A stretch of DNA of 64,000 nt from Microvirga soli (GCF_016734765.1 NZ_JAERQE010000016.1:45257-109256); one strand, 5' to 3'. Positions 19,236 through 28,630 are shown, numbered from the stretch's first letter. The notes: generated from the sequence alone by a model not told the origin. Made by a program: numbers and translations.

Positions 19236-19247
19236 AGGAGAGCCATC

Positions 19248-21671
19248 ATGAAGTTCACCCTCTCCTGGCTGAAGGATCACCTCGACACTTCGGCCTCCTT
19301 CGACGAGATCGTCGAGACGCTCACCCGCATCGGCCTTGAGGTCGAGGGCGTGGAGGACAAGGCGACGGCGCTGGCGCCCTACAAGGTCGCCTATGTGGTC
19401 TCCGCCGTGCAGCACCCTAATGCCGATCGTCTGCGCGTATGCATGGTCGATACGGGCGAGGGCGACCCGATCCAAGTGGTCTGTGGCGCGCCTAACGCCC
19501 GCACCGGCATGAAGAGCGTGTTCGCGCCTCCGGGCACCTATATCCCGGGCAAGAACATCACGCTGGGCGTCGGCACCATCCGCGGCGTCGAGAGCAAGGG
19601 CATGCTGTGCTCCGGCTCCGAGCTTGAGATCTCCGACGATCACGACGGCATCATCGACCTGCCCGAGGATGCGCCGGTGGGGCAGCCTTACGCGGCCTAT
19701 GCGGGCCTCGACGATCCGGTGATCGAGATCAACCTCACGCCGAACCGCCCGGACTGCACGTCGATCCACGGCATCGCCCGCGATCTCGCGGCTGCCGGCC
19801 TCGGCAACCTCAAGGGCGATGCCATTGCGCCTGTGCAGGGCAAGGGCGCATGCCCGGTTTCCGTGACGCTCGACTTCGCTCCGGGCGACGAGAAGCTGTG
19901 CCCCACCTTCGCCCTCCGTCTCGTGCGCGGCGTGAAGAACGGCCCGTCGCCGGAATGGATGCAGCGCCGCCTGCTCGCTATCGGTCTTCGGCCGATCAAC
20001 GCGCTCGTGGACATCACCAACTACGTCACCTTCGACCGCGGCCGTCCGCTCCACGTCTTCGACCTCAAGAAGGTGAAGGGCGACCTCACCGTGCGCCGTG
20101 CCAAGGATGGCGAGGAAGTGCTGGCCCTCGATGGCCGCACCTACAAGCTCGATCCCGGCACCGTGGTGATCGCGGACGAGAACGGCGTGGAATCCATCGC
20201 CGGTATCATGGGCGGCGAGCATTCCGGCTCGGACGAGACCACCACGGATGTGCTGATCGAGTCGGCGCTGTGGGATCCGCTCAATATCGCTCAGTCGGGC
20301 CGCAAGCACGGCATCATCACCGATGCGCGCTACCGCTTCGAGCGCGGGGTCGATCCGGCCTTCACCGTGCCGGGTCTCGATCTCGCCACCCGGATGGTGA
20401 TCGACCTCTGTGGCGGCGAGGCGAGCGAGGCCGTCGTGGCCGGAGAGGTGCCAGAGGATCGCCGCGTCATCGCGTTCCACTGGAGCGAGGTTCCGCGCCT
20501 GTCGGGTCTCGACGTGCAGCCCGCCGAGTCCGAGCAGATCCTGAAGAAGCTCGGGTTCGCTATCGAAGGCTCCGGCGAACGCGTGAGCGTCACGGCTCCG
20601 TCCTGGCGCCCGGACATCGAGGGCAAGGCGGATCTGGTCGAGGAGGTCATCCGCATCGCCGGTGTCGACCGCATCGAGCCCAAGCCTCTGCCGCGTCTCG
20701 AAGACGTGGTGGCCAAGCCCATCCTGACCCTGATCCAGAAGCGCACGCGGCTCGCCCGCCGCTCGCTGGCCGTGCGTGGGTTGGTGGAGGCCGTCACCTG
20801 GTCGTTCATCGCCAAGAGCGAGGCGGAGCTGTTCGGCGGTGGCGATGCGCGGCTCGCGCTCGCCAACCCCATTGCAGCCGAGCTTTCAGACATGCGTCCG
20901 AGCCTGTTGCCCGGTCTCATGAAAGCGGCGCAGCGCAATGCCGATCGCGGCCTTGGCGATGTCGCCCTCTTCGAGGTCGGCCAGACCTTTGCGTCCGACG
21001 AGCCGGAAGGTCAGTCGATCAAGGCAGCGGCCGTGCGTCGTGGAACGGCACGCGCGGAGGGCGTGGGCCGTCACTGGGACGGTGGCGCTCAGTTGGTTGA
21101 TGCGTTTGACGCCAAGGCCGACGTGCTGGCGCTGCTCGCGGCGCTCGGCATTCCATCCGGCGGTCTCCAGATCGTGGCCGGCGGCCCGGCCTGGTTCCAT
21201 CCCGGCCGTTCGGGCACCCTGCAGTTCGGTCCCAAAAACGTGGTCGGGGCCTTCGGCGAGGTTCATCCGAAGGTGCTCAAGGCCCTCGACCTGAAGGGTC
21301 CGCTGGTGGCCTTCGAGCTCAATCTCGATGCGCTGCCGCCCCCCAAGGCGAAGCCGACCAAGATGAAGCCGAAGCTGACCCTGCCCGATTTCCAGCCGCT
21401 TACACGCGACTTCGCCTTCGTGGTCGGCCGCGATGTGGCCGCCGGCGACATCGTGAAGGCCGCGCAAGGCGCGGAGCGCCAGCTCATCGTGGGCGTCGAC
21501 GTGTTCGACATCTACGAGGGTACCGGCATCGACCCGGACAAGAAGTCCGTGGCCATCGCCGTCACCCTCCAGCCCACGGAGAAGACGCTCACCGACGTTG
21601 AGATCGAGGCGGTGTCCGCCAAGATCGTCGGCGAGGTGTCGAAGAAGACCGGCGCGGTGCTGCGCAGTTAA
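19248..21671 (+). CDS. pheT: Phenylalanine--tRNA ligase beta subunit
   Basis: Editing and tRNA-binding subunit, 807 residues, normal for the long bacterial form. In order: the initial [20 protein letters not shown] segment, an EMAP-like tRNA-binding domain (about 40-150), B3/B4 editing region, B5 domain, catalytic-like core and a C-terminal FDX-ACB domain ([20 protein letters not shown] onward). The stop is followed within 10 bp by the repeat block at 21681. Confidence 0.97.
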   Translation: MKFTLSWLKDHLDTSASFDEIVETLTRIGLEVEGVEDKATALAPYKVAYVVSAVQHPNADRLRVCMVDTGEGDPIQVVCGAPNARTGMKSVFAPPGTYIPGKNITLGVGTIRGVESKGMLCSGSELEISDDHDGIIDLPEDAPVGQPYAAYAGLDDPVIEINLTPNRPDCTSIHGIARDLAAAGLGNLKGDAIAPVQGKGACPVSVTLDFAPGDEKLCPTFALRLVRGVKNGPSPEWMQRRLLAIGLRPINALVDITNYVTFDRGRPLHVFDLKKVKGDLTVRRAKDGEEVLALDGRTYKLDPGTVVIADENGVESIAGIMGGEHSGSDETTTDVLIESALWDPLNIAQSGRKHGIITDARYRFERGVDPAFTVPGLDLATRMVIDLCGGEASEAVVAGEVPEDRRVIAFHWSEVPRLSGLDVQPAESEQILKKLGFAIEGSGERVSVTAPSWRPDIEGKADLVEEVIRIAGVDRIEPKPLPRLEDVVAKPILTLIQKRTRLARRSLAVRGLVEAVTWSFIAKSEAELFGGGDARLALANPIAAELSDMRPSLLPGLMKAAQRNADRGLGDVALFEVGQTFASDEPEGQSIKAAAVRRGTARAEGVGRHWDGGAQLVDAFDAKADVLALLAALGIPSGGLQIVAGGPAWFHPGRSGTLQFGPKNVVGAFGEVHPKVLKALDLKGPLVAFELNLDALPPPKAKPTKMKPKLTLPDFQPLTRDFAFVVGRDVAAGDIVKAAQGAERQLIVGVDVFDIYEGTGIDPDKKSVAIAVTLQPTEKTLTDVEIEAVSAKIVGEVSKKTGAVLRS

Positions 21672-21680
21672 TGTTTTGGC

Positions 21681-21784
21681 CGTCATCCCGGGGCCGCGCA
21701 GCGGAACCCGGGATCGTAGCCAGAATAGAGCACCATACTCGTCTTGCGATCCCGGATCGCGGCTCCGCCGCGTCCGGGATGACG
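21681..21784. repeat. Two GTCATCCCGG-type palindromes
   Basis: CGTCATCCCGGGGCCG..AACCCGGGATCG (21681-21716) and CGATCCCGGATCGCGG..CGTCCGGGATGACG (21747-21784) lie between convergent pheT and the GIY-YIG gene, ending about ten bases from its stop. They may serve as a two-way terminator. Confidence 0.8.
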
Positions 21785-21794
21785 CTCTAGATTT

Positions 21795-22088
21795 TTATGG
21801 GACGAATTCCTCAGCCAAGTCCCGCCACTCGGGATTGTCACGCTCGATCAGCTCAACTTTCCAAGCCCTGTGCCACTTCTTCAGTTGCTTCTCGCGGGCA
21901 ATGGCGGCTTCCGGGTTCTCGAAAAGCTCAAAATAAACGAGCCGATCTACATTGTAGCGCGCCGTAAACCCTGGAATGGCATGGGTTTTGTGCTCGAAAA
22001 CCCGCTTATGCAGATCGCTCGTGACCCCAACGTAAAGTGGTCCGTCCTTCCGAGTGGCTAGAATATAGACATAGAAGGCCTCAGCCAT
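21795..22088 (-). CDS. GIY-YIG family nuclease, single domain (UvrC N-terminal/URI type)
   Basis: Small protein of 97 residues that is nearly all GIY-YIG domain: FYVYILATRKDGPLYVGVTS holds the two tyrosine-containing strands (YVYIL and LYVGVT), then HKRVFEHKTHAIPGFTARYN and REKQLKKWHRAWKVELIE with the catalytic glutamate region. The family cuts DNA, but the role of these short members is unknown. Palindromes lie on both sides. The ATG at 22088 overlaps the end of the upstream MoeB-like gene by eight bases; an in-frame extension upstream would only translate the repeat. Confidence 0.85.
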   Translation of the reverse strand: MAEAFYVYILATRKDGPLYVGVTSDLHKRVFEHKTHAIPGFTARYNVDRLVYFELFENPEAAIAREKQLKKWHRAWKVELIERDNPEWRDLAEEFVP

Positions 22089-22917
22089 CCGCGAACTTCC
22101 CAGACGATCCCGGATCTCCGCTGCGCTCCGTCCGGGATGACGATTGTTGAGACCCACTCAATACATTCCCCTCATCCCATCCGTAGCGCACCGTGTCGAA
22201 CCGCATCGCGCGCGCGTCCACCATCAGCAGCCGCCCGACGAGGCTTTCGCCGAAGCCGACGATCTCGCGGATCACCTCCATGGCCATCAGGCTGCCCATG
22301 ACGCCGGCGAGCGCCCCGAGGACACCGGCTTCCGCGCAGGTCGGGATCGCTCCCGGTGGCGGCGGGGACGGGAAGAGGCAGCGATAGGTGGGGTTGGGCT
22401 TTCCATCCGGGCCGGCCTCATGCGCCCGGATCGTCGTGAGAGAGGCATCGAACTGCCCAAGCGCCGCCGTCACCAGGGGCTTTCTCTCGAAAAAGCAGGC
22501 GTCCGAGACCGCATAGCGGGTGTCGAAGTTGTCCGACCCATCGGCAACGATGTCGTAGCGGCCGATCAGCTCCCGCGCATTCCCGGGCGTCAGGCGAACC
22601 GCGTGGGTCTCGACCGTGACATGCGGATTGAGCCGCTCGACCGCATCCACGGCGCTCTCCACCTTGGGCCGGCCGATATCAGGCGTGCCATGGATCACCT
22701 GCCGCTGCAGGTTGGACAGGGACACCACATCATCGTCCACGATGCCGATGGTGCCGATCCCGGCCGCCGCCAGGTACTGGATCAGCGGAGCGCCCAAGCC
22801 GCCGGCGCCGATCACCAGGACGCGAGCGGCTTTCAGCTTCTGCTGTCCCGGCCCGCCTACATCTCGCAGAACGAGGTGGCGGGCATAGCGGTCGATTTCA
22901 TCCGATGTAAGAGGCAT
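22081..22917 (-). CDS. HesA/MoeB/ThiF family adenylyltransferase
   Basis: E1-like enzyme that adenylates the C-terminal glycine of a sulfur-carrier protein such as MoaD or ThiS. The 278-residue protein has the ATP motif VLVIGAGGLGAPLIQYLAAAG (about 32-52), VSLSNLQRQVIHG with the conserved arginine region, and YRCLFPSPPP..GVLGALAGVMGSLMA. The C-terminal CxxC zinc pairs of Escherichia coli MoeB are not seen. The family part ends near residue 253; the last 20 or so residues come from a palindromic repeat and the following bases. No sulfur-carrier gene is close, so moeB versus thiF is undecided. Confidence 0.85.
   Translation of the reverse strand: MPLTSDEIDRYARHLVLRDVGGPGQQKLKAARVLVIGAGGLGAPLIQYLAAAGIGTIGIVDDDVVSLSNLQRQVIHGTPDIGRPKVESAVDAVERLNPHVTVETHAVRLTPGNARELIGRYDIVADGSDNFDTRYAVSDACFFERKPLVTAALGQFDASLTTIRAHEAGPDGKPNPTYRCLFPSPPPPGAIPTCAEAGVLGALAGVMGSLMAMEVIREIVGFGESLVGRLLMVDARAMRFDTVRYGWDEGNVLSGSQQSSSRTERSGDPGSSGKFADG
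22105..22142. repeat. Palindrome inside the MoeB-like gene's 3' end
   Basis: CGATCCCGGATCTCC..GTCCGGGATGACG is a full copy of the intergenic palindrome, here translated in the MoeB-like frame as SSRTERSGDPGS. It is 17 bp upstream of the GIY-YIG start. Confidence 0.8.
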
Positions 22918-23070
22918 CTTGTGACCTTAGGGGAATAGGTTCAGCTATCAACCATTCCGTGAAGGAAATAACATGCCGCCTTGACAGAGGCCTTGGCGTT
23001 GTGACCCTTGCCGTGCCATCGTCATGGGGCAACCGGCTAAAAAGCCGGCGTCTAACAGGGAACAAAGCCG

Positions 23071-24075
23071 ATGACAGTAACCAAGTTCGGCCTCGCGCTT
23101 GCGGGCCTCGCCTTTTCCGCCTCCTTTGCCTTCGCCCAGGCTCCGGCCTTCAAGCCCGCGATCGTTTACGATCTCGGCGGCAAATTCGACAAGTCCTTCA
23201 ACGAAGGCGTCCATACCGGCGCCGAGAAGTACAAGAAGGACACGGGCACCGATTACCGTGATTTCGAGCCGCAGAACGACTCCCAGCGCGAGCAGGCCCT
23301 GCGCCGCTTCGCCCGTGACGGCTTCTCGCCGATCCTGGCCGTGGGCTTCTCCCAGGAGACCGCGCTGAAGAAGGTCGCCGAGGAGTTCCCGAAGACCCAG
23401 TTCGCCATCATCGACGCCGTGGTCGAGAAGCCGAACGTGCAGTCCGTCGTGTTCAAGGAGCATGAGGGTTCGTTCCTGGTCGGCCTCCTGGCAGCCCAGG
23501 CCTCGAAGTCGGGCAAGGTCGGCTTCGTGGGCGGCATGGACATCCCGCTCATCCGCAAGTTCGCCTGCGGCTACGTCCAGGGCGTGAAGCACGCCAAGAA
23601 GGACGCCGAGGTGTTCCAGAACATGACCGGCACCACGGGTGCTGCCTGGAACGATCCGGTGAAGGGCGGCGAGCTCGCCAAGGGCCAGATCGACCGTGGC
23701 GCCGACGTGATCTACCATGCGGCCGGCGGAACGGGCGTGGGCGTCATGCGCGCTGCTGCGGATGCTGGCAAGCTCGGCATCGGCGTCGACTCGAACCAGA
23801 ACGGCATGCATCCGGGCAAGATCCTGACCTCCATGGTCAAGCGCGTGGATGTGGCCACCTACAACGCCTTCGATCAGGCCAAGAAGGGCACCTTCAAGGC
23901 TGGCGTCTCGGTACTCGGCCTCAAGGAGGACGGTGTGGCCTGGGCGCTCGACGACAACAACAAGTCGCTCATCACCGCCGAGATGAAGGCTGCCGCCGAC
24001 AAGGCTGCTGCCGACATCAAGTCCGGCGCGATCAAGGTCCACGACTACATGTCGGACTCCAAGTGCCCGATGTAA
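23071..24075 (+). CDS. BMP-family ABC substrate-binding protein (nucleoside type)
   Basis: Binding protein of a nucleoside-type ABC importer, 334 residues. A Sec signal peptide (KFGLALAGLAFSASFAFAQA) is followed by the Bmp/PnrA pattern: KPAIVYDLGGKFDKSFNEG, FSQETALKKVAEEFPKTQFAIID and VGFVGGMDIPLIRKFACGY. There is no lipobox cysteine after the signal, so it is probably periplasmic and soluble. BMP proteins with these permease partners bind purine or pyrimidine nucleosides. A terminator follows, which may give this gene higher expression than the rest. Confidence 0.9.
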   Translation: MTVTKFGLALAGLAFSASFAFAQAPAFKPAIVYDLGGKFDKSFNEGVHTGAEKYKKDTGTDYRDFEPQNDSQREQALRRFARDGFSPILAVGFSQETALKKVAEEFPKTQFAIIDAVVEKPNVQSVVFKEHEGSFLVGLLAAQASKSGKVGFVGGMDIPLIRKFACGYVQGVKHAKKDAEVFQNMTGTTGAAWNDPVKGGELAKGQIDRGADVIYHAAGGTGVGVMRAAADAGKLGIGVDSNQNGMHPGKILTSMVKRVDVATYNAFDQAKKGTFKAGVSVLGLKEDGVAWALDDNNKSLITAEMKAAADKAAADIKSGAIKVHDYMSDSKCPM

Positions 24076-24090
24076 TCTGACGCATTGATC

Positions 24091-24137
24091 CGGCCGCAGG
24101 CATTCTCGAAGAGGGCCTGCGGCCGTTTCCGTTTTTA
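24091..24137 (+). terminator. Intrinsic terminator after the BMP-family gene
   Basis: CGGCCGCAGGC (24091-24101) pairs with GCCTGCGGCCG (24115-24125), an 11-bp stem, followed by TTTCCGTTTTTA. It lies between the binding-protein gene and the ATPase gene, so the transporter genes are either read through or have their own promoter. Confidence 0.8.
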
Positions 24138-24204
24138 GGTTCGCGCGTTTTCCGATAAGATCTGGCGTGCTTTTTCCCTTTGCCGGACAACCATCTTGAG
24201 GCCG

Positions 24205-25728
24205 ATGTCCCCCGCCATTGAACTCATTGCCATCAACAAGAGCTTCGGCGCCGTTCACGCCAATAAGGATGTGAACCTCTCCGTCGAGCGCGGCACCATC
24301 CACGGCATCGTTGGCGAGAACGGCGCGGGCAAGTCGACGCTCATGTCGATCCTGTACGGGTTCTACGAGGCCGATTCCGGCGAGGTTCGGGTGAACGGCA
24401 AGCCCATTGTCATCCGCACACCCAATGACGCCATCCATGCCGGCATCGGCATGGTGCACCAGCATTTCATGCTGGTGGAGCCCCTGAGCGTGGTCGAGAA
24501 TGTGATGCTCGGCGCCGAGGGCGGCGCCATGCTGCGGGTGGGCGAGGCCAAGGTGCGCGCGGAGCTGGCCCGGCTGGCAAAAGATTACGGCCTCGAAATC
24601 GATGTGGACGCCACGGTCGGGGACCTCTCCGTTGGCCTGCAGCAGCGCGTCGAGATTCTGAAGGCCCTCTATCGCGGCGCGGACATCCTCATTCTCGACG
24701 AGCCCACTGCCGTGCTCACGCCGGCCGAGGCCGATGCCCTGTTCGGTCTGCTGCGCTCCCTGAAGGAGCAGGGCAAGACCGTCATCCTCATCACCCATAA
24801 GCTGCGCGAGATCATGGCGATCACGGATCGCGTCTCAGTCATGCGCCGCGGCGAGATGGTGGCAACTGTTGAGACCGCCAATACCTCGCCGCCGGAACTG
24901 GCCGAGCTGATGGTGGGGCGGCGCGTGCTCCTGCGCGTGGAGAAGGCCGAGAAGACACCCGGCGCGCCGCTGCTCGAGGTCGACAACCTCTCCGTTGTCG
25001 ATTCCCGCGGCGTACTGCGTGTGGCCAACGCCTCCTTCACCGTTCGCGCCGGCGAGATCGTCGGTATCGCGGGTGTCGCCGGCAATGGTCAGAGCGAATT
25101 GCTGGAAGCGATCGCGGGCATGCGCCAACCGGTGCTCGGCTCGCTTCGCCTTGAAGGCAAAGCCATCCATTCCAGCGAGCACAACCCACACCGCATGCGC
25201 CAGCTCGGCCTGCTGCACGTGCCGGAGGATCGCCTGCGTACAGGGCTTGTGCCTGCATTCCCGGCCTTCGAGAGCGCCATTCTCGGCTTCAGCGACGAGC
25301 CCCATCTCGGCCGCGGCCCCATCCTCGATCATGACCGTCTCATCGAGGATCTCGCAAAGAAGATGGAGCAGTACGATGTGCGCCCGCCCGCGCCGCGGCT
25401 GAAATCGTCAAAGTTCTCCGGAGGCAACCAGCAGAAGATCGTGCTGGCGCGCGAGATCGAGCGCAACCCCAAGGTGCTGCTCGTGGGCCAGCCGACCCGC
25501 GGCGTCGATATCGGGGCCATCGAGTTCATCCATCGCCGCCTGATCACCCTGCGGGACGCAGGCGTTGCCATCCTGCTCGTGTCGGTGGAACTGGACGAGA
25601 TCATGAACCTCTCCGACCGTATCCTCACCATGTGCGGCGGCAAGATCACCGGCGAACGCAAAGCATCCCAGACCAACGAGCAGGAGCTCGGCCTGCTCAT
25701 GGCCGGCGTCGTGGACGAGGCCGCGTGA
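24205..25728 (+). CDS. Nucleoside-type ABC transporter ATP-binding protein, two ABC domains
   Basis: Tandem ATPase of 507 residues, as in sugar and nucleoside (NupA/YufO-like) importers. The first domain has GENGAGKST, SVGLQQRVEILKAL (non-classic signature) and ILILDEPTAVLTP; the second has a degenerate Walker A (GVAGNGQSELLEAIAG), the signature SGGNQQKIVLAREIE and a Walker B ending in GQPTRGVD instead of a DEP box. The ATG at 24205 (MSPAIELIAINKSFG) fits the family better than the TTG nine bases earlier. Its stop overlaps the VOC gene start by one base. Confidence 0.9.
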   Translation: MSPAIELIAINKSFGAVHANKDVNLSVERGTIHGIVGENGAGKSTLMSILYGFYEADSGEVRVNGKPIVIRTPNDAIHAGIGMVHQHFMLVEPLSVVENVMLGAEGGAMLRVGEAKVRAELARLAKDYGLEIDVDATVGDLSVGLQQRVEILKALYRGADILILDEPTAVLTPAEADALFGLLRSLKEQGKTVILITHKLREIMAITDRVSVMRRGEMVATVETANTSPPELAELMVGRRVLLRVEKAEKTPGAPLLEVDNLSVVDSRGVLRVANASFTVRAGEIVGIAGVAGNGQSELLEAIAGMRQPVLGSLRLEGKAIHSSEHNPHRMRQLGLLHVPEDRLRTGLVPAFPAFESAILGFSDEPHLGRGPILDHDRLIEDLAKKMEQYDVRPPAPRLKSSKFSGGNQQKIVLAREIERNPKVLLVGQPTRGVDIGAIEFIHRRLITLRDAGVAILLVSVELDEIMNLSDRILTMCGGKITGERKASQTNEQELGLLMAGVVDEAA

Positions 25729-26156
25729 TGCAGCCGCGATTGACCCTTGTCACCCTTGGCGTCGCGGATCTCGCAAAGTCCCGCGCCTTCTACGAGGCCT
25801 GGGGCTGGAAAGCCTCGTCGGCCAGCCAGCCCAGCGTCGCGTTTTATCAGGCAAACGGCCTGGCGCTCGCTCTCTTCGGTCGTGCCGATCTCGCCAAGGA
25901 TGCCGGCGTCGAGGACAAGCCCACCGGCTTTGCGGCCATCACGCTCGCCTACAACGCCCGCTCCAAGCAGGAGGCCGATGACGTTTATGCTCTGGCCGTG
26001 AGGGCGGGCGCGCAACCGGTCAAGCCGCTGCAGGATGTTTTCTGGGGCGGCTATTCGGGCTATTTCGCCGATCCTGACGGACACCTCTGGGAAGTTGCCT
26101 GGAACCCATCCTTTCCTCTCGATGAGCAGGGCCACATGTTCCTGCCGGATGCTTAA
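25728..26156 (+). CDS. VOC (glyoxalase/bleomycin-resistance fold) family protein
   Basis: Protein of 142 residues with two VOC beta-alpha-beta modules: RLTLVTLGVADLAKSRAFYEAWGW at the N terminus and GGYSGYFADPDGHLWEVAWNP at the C terminus, the latter with the metal-ligand glutamate position. Substrate unknown. It sits inside the nucleoside importer operon (one-base overlap with the ATPase gene, three bases before the permease), so it is likely made together with the transporter. Confidence 0.85.
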   Translation: MQPRLTLVTLGVADLAKSRAFYEAWGWKASSASQPSVAFYQANGLALALFGRADLAKDAGVEDKPTGFAAITLAYNARSKQEADDVYALAVRAGAQPVKPLQDVFWGGYSGYFADPDGHLWEVAWNPSFPLDEQGHMFLPDA

Positions 26157-26159
26157 GAC

Positions 26160-27263
26160 GTGAGTGCTCCTCTCGACCTGCCCAGATGGGCCGATACGGT
26201 TCTCGTGCCCGCCATCTCCGTCGTGGCGGCTTTTCTCGTTGCCGGCCTCGTGGTGCTTGCCATCGGTGAGAACCCGCTGACAGCCACGCGCTGGCTGCTC
26301 CAGGGCAGCCTCGGCACCGGGGAGGGGCTCGGCTTCACCCTGTTCTACATGACCGACTTCATCTTCGTCGGGCTCGCTGTTGCGGTCGCGTATCATGCCG
26401 GACTGTTCAACATCGGCGGTGAGGGACAGGCGACGCTGGCGGGCCTCGGCATCGCGCTGGTGCTCAACAACCTCACCTTCCTGCCGGGCTTCCTGCTCAT
26501 CCCGCTCGGCATCCTGGGTGCTGCGGCCTTCGGTGCCCTATGGGCTGCCATTCCGGGCTATCTGCAGGCGAAGCGCGGCAGCCACATCGTCATCACGACG
26601 ATCATGTTCAACTGGCTCGCCAGCGTGCTGCTTGTGTACCTGCTCGTGAATGTGCTGCGCGAGCCGCAATCCATGAACCCGGAAACGCGCGCTTTCCCCG
26701 AGCAATCATACATCCCGTTCATGCACGACGTCTTCGCCGCCTTCGGGGTCGAGATTCCGACCTCTCAGCTCAATCTCACGCTGGTGCTGGCGCTGGCTTC
26801 CGCCTATTTCGTCTGGCTCCTCATCTATCGCTCGCGTCTCGGCTATGCGATCCGCGTCGTCGGATCGAACCCGAGTGCCGCGGTCTATGCCGGCATCTCG
26901 CCCGCGCGCATCATCATCATCGCCATGGTGCTCTCCGGAGCACTGGCGGGTGGCCTCGCGGTCAACGAACTCATGGGCTACCAGCACCGCCTGCTGCTCG
27001 AGTTCACCTCCGGTTATGGCTTCGTCGGCATCGCGGTGGCACTCATGGGCCGCGCGCATCCGGTAGGCATCATCCTCGCTTCACTGCTGTTCGGCATCCT
27101 CTATCAGGGCGGCGCGGAACTCGCCTTCGAGCAGCCGGCCATCACCCGCGACATGGTGGTGGTCATCGGCGGCATCATCATCCTGTTCGCAGGCGCGCTC
27201 GACGGATTGTTCCGGCGCCTCGTGGCGCATCTGTTCGCGCGTCAGAAGCTGGCGAGGGCTTGA
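26160..27263 (+). CDS. Nucleoside-type ABC transporter permease (YufP/NupP-like)
   Basis: Inner-membrane permease of 367 residues with many hydrophobic segments, belonging to the branched-chain amino-acid/ribose permease superfamily. AYHAGLFNIGGEGQATLAGL is the typical BMP-partner motif, and AVYAGISPARIIIIAMVLSGALAG follows in the second half. The start codon is GTG at 26160, three bases after the VOC gene stop. It pairs with the next permease. Confidence 0.88.
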   Translation: MSAPLDLPRWADTVLVPAISVVAAFLVAGLVVLAIGENPLTATRWLLQGSLGTGEGLGFTLFYMTDFIFVGLAVAVAYHAGLFNIGGEGQATLAGLGIALVLNNLTFLPGFLLIPLGILGAAAFGALWAAIPGYLQAKRGSHIVITTIMFNWLASVLLVYLLVNVLREPQSMNPETRAFPEQSYIPFMHDVFAAFGVEIPTSQLNLTLVLALASAYFVWLLIYRSRLGYAIRVVGSNPSAAVYAGISPARIIIIAMVLSGALAGGLAVNELMGYQHRLLLEFTSGYGFVGIAVALMGRAHPVGIILASLLFGILYQGGAELAFEQPAITRDMVVVIGGIIILFAGALDGLFRRLVAHLFARQKLARA

Positions 27264-27266
27264 GTC

Positions 27267-28172
27267 ATGGATCTCGGCATTCTCGTCACCATCTTCGACT
27301 CGGCCCTGCGGCTCTCGATCCCGCTGCTCGCGGCCTGCCTTGCCGGCCTCTGGTCCGAACGTTCGGGCGTGGTGGATATCGGCCTTGAGGGCAAGATGCT
27401 GGTGGCGGCCTTCGCAGGCGCTGCCGGTGCCTATGCACTGGGCTCCGCCTGGGCCGGCCTTCTGGTCGGCATCGCGGCTTCCGTGACCATCGGGCTGGTT
27501 CACGGCTTTGCCTCCATCAGCCAACGCGGCAACCAGATCGTCTCCGGCGTGGCCATCAACATGCTGGCCGCGGGTCTCACGGCCATCGTGGGCAATGCCT
27601 GGTACGGGCAGGGCGGGCGCACGCCGCCGCTGGAGGGCGATCAGCGCTTCGGCAGCGTTCTCTTCGGCCATTCGGCTCTCGTCTACGTGGTGCTGCTTGC
27701 CGTGCCGGTGACGTGGTTCGTTCTCGGACGCACCCGCTTCGGCCTTCGCCTGCGCGCCGTCGGCGAGAACCCGGCTGCGGTCGACACCGCCGGCATTTCG
27801 GTGACGGGGCTGCGTTACACTGCCGTCATCATCGCGGGCGTCCTGTGCGGGCTTGCAGGGGCGTATCTGTCGGTCGGACAGGCGGCGGGCTTCCTGCCCA
27901 ACATGACGGCAGGGCGCGGCTTTATTGCTCTCGCGGCCCTGATCTTCGCCAAGTGGCGCGCATGGCCGGCCCTTGGTGCGTGCTTCCTGTTCGGGCTGCT
28001 CGATGCCAGCGCCAACCAGCTGCAGGGCCTGTCGCTGCCCGGCATCGGCGAGGTGCCGGTGCAGGCCATCCAGGCGATGCCCTATCTCATGACGGTCATC
28101 CTGCTCGCCGGCGTGATCGGCAAGGCAATCCCGCCGCGCGCGTCCGGCGTGCCCTATGTAAAGGAGCGCTGA
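27267..28172 (+). CDS. Nucleoside-type ABC transporter permease (YufQ/NupQ-like)
   Basis: Second permease of the importer, 301 residues. It starts with a hydrophobic stretch and carries SERSGVVDIGLEGKMLVAAF, the counterpart of the GLFNIGGEGQ motif, and VDTAGISVTGLRYTAVIIAGVLCG. An AAGGAGCGC box and the cytidine deaminase gene follow at once, so import and first catabolic step are coupled in one transcript. Confidence 0.9.
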   Translation: MDLGILVTIFDSALRLSIPLLAACLAGLWSERSGVVDIGLEGKMLVAAFAGAAGAYALGSAWAGLLVGIAASVTIGLVHGFASISQRGNQIVSGVAINMLAAGLTAIVGNAWYGQGGRTPPLEGDQRFGSVLFGHSALVYVVLLAVPVTWFVLGRTRFGLRLRAVGENPAAVDTAGISVTGLRYTAVIIAGVLCGLAGAYLSVGQAAGFLPNMTAGRGFIALAALIFAKWRAWPALGACFLFGLLDASANQLQGLSLPGIGEVPVQAIQAMPYLMTVILLAGVIGKAIPPRASGVPYVKER

Positions 28173-28174
28173 TC

Positions 28175-28579
28175 ATGGCATCATTGGATACTTTGTTCGA
28201 AACGGCGAAGGCGATCCAGACCAAGGCCTATGCGCCTTATTCCCGCTTCAAGGTCGGTGCTGCGATTGCAACACCGGACGGCCAGGTCTTCACCGGCTGC
28301 AACGTGGAGAACGCCGCCTATCCGGTGGGCTCCTGCGCGGAGGCCGGCGCCATCTCGGCCATGATTGCCGGCGGCGAGAGCCGCATCGCGCAGATCGTCG
28401 TGATGGGCGAGGGCGAGCACCTCGTCACGCCCTGCGGCGGTTGCCGCCAGCGCATCCGCGAGTTCGCCGCGCCCGAAACGCCGATCCACATTGCCGGTCC
28501 CGAGGGCATCCGCAAGAGCTTTACCCTCGATGAGCTGTTGCCCTTCTCCTTCGGTCCCGACAATCTGACCGACCGGTAG
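28175..28579 (+). CDS. cdd: Cytidine deaminase
   Basis: Turns cytidine and deoxycytidine into uridine and deoxyuridine. The 134-residue protein is the small tetrameric type: AYAPYSRFKVGAA, the catalytic CAE motif in VGSCAEAGAISAM, and PCGGCRQRIREFA supplying the other two zinc cysteines. It begins two bases after the permease stop with a clear AAGGAG box. Its product feeds deoA and, through uracil, the URC-type genes at 36-40 kb. Confidence 0.95.
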   Translation: MASLDTLFETAKAIQTKAYAPYSRFKVGAAIATPDGQVFTGCNVENAAYPVGSCAEAGAISAMIAGGESRIAQIVVMGEGEHLVTPCGGCRQRIREFAAPETPIHIAGPEGIRKSFTLDELLPFSFGPDNLTDR

Positions 28580-28630
28580 AACGAGCTGATTGCTTTAATG
28601 AAAGGAAGGCCTTGCGATTCAAGGCCTGAG

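Noticed and set aside
22981..23010. TTGACA at 22981 as promoter of the BMP gene
   Set aside because: The -35 box is perfect, but at 17 bp distance the sequence is ACCCTT, which does not resemble a -10 box; the evidence is too weak to list as a feature.
22948..24798. 616-codon minus-strand frame opposite the BMP protein and ATPase genes
   Set aside because: It spans two real plus-strand genes and the terminator between them, and its product is His/Gly/Leu-rich without recognisable domains.
28598..28630. Upstream ATG at 28598 as start of the purine nucleoside phosphorylase
   Set aside because: The extra 11 residues (MKGRPCDSRPE) are not family-like. The choice is not certain.
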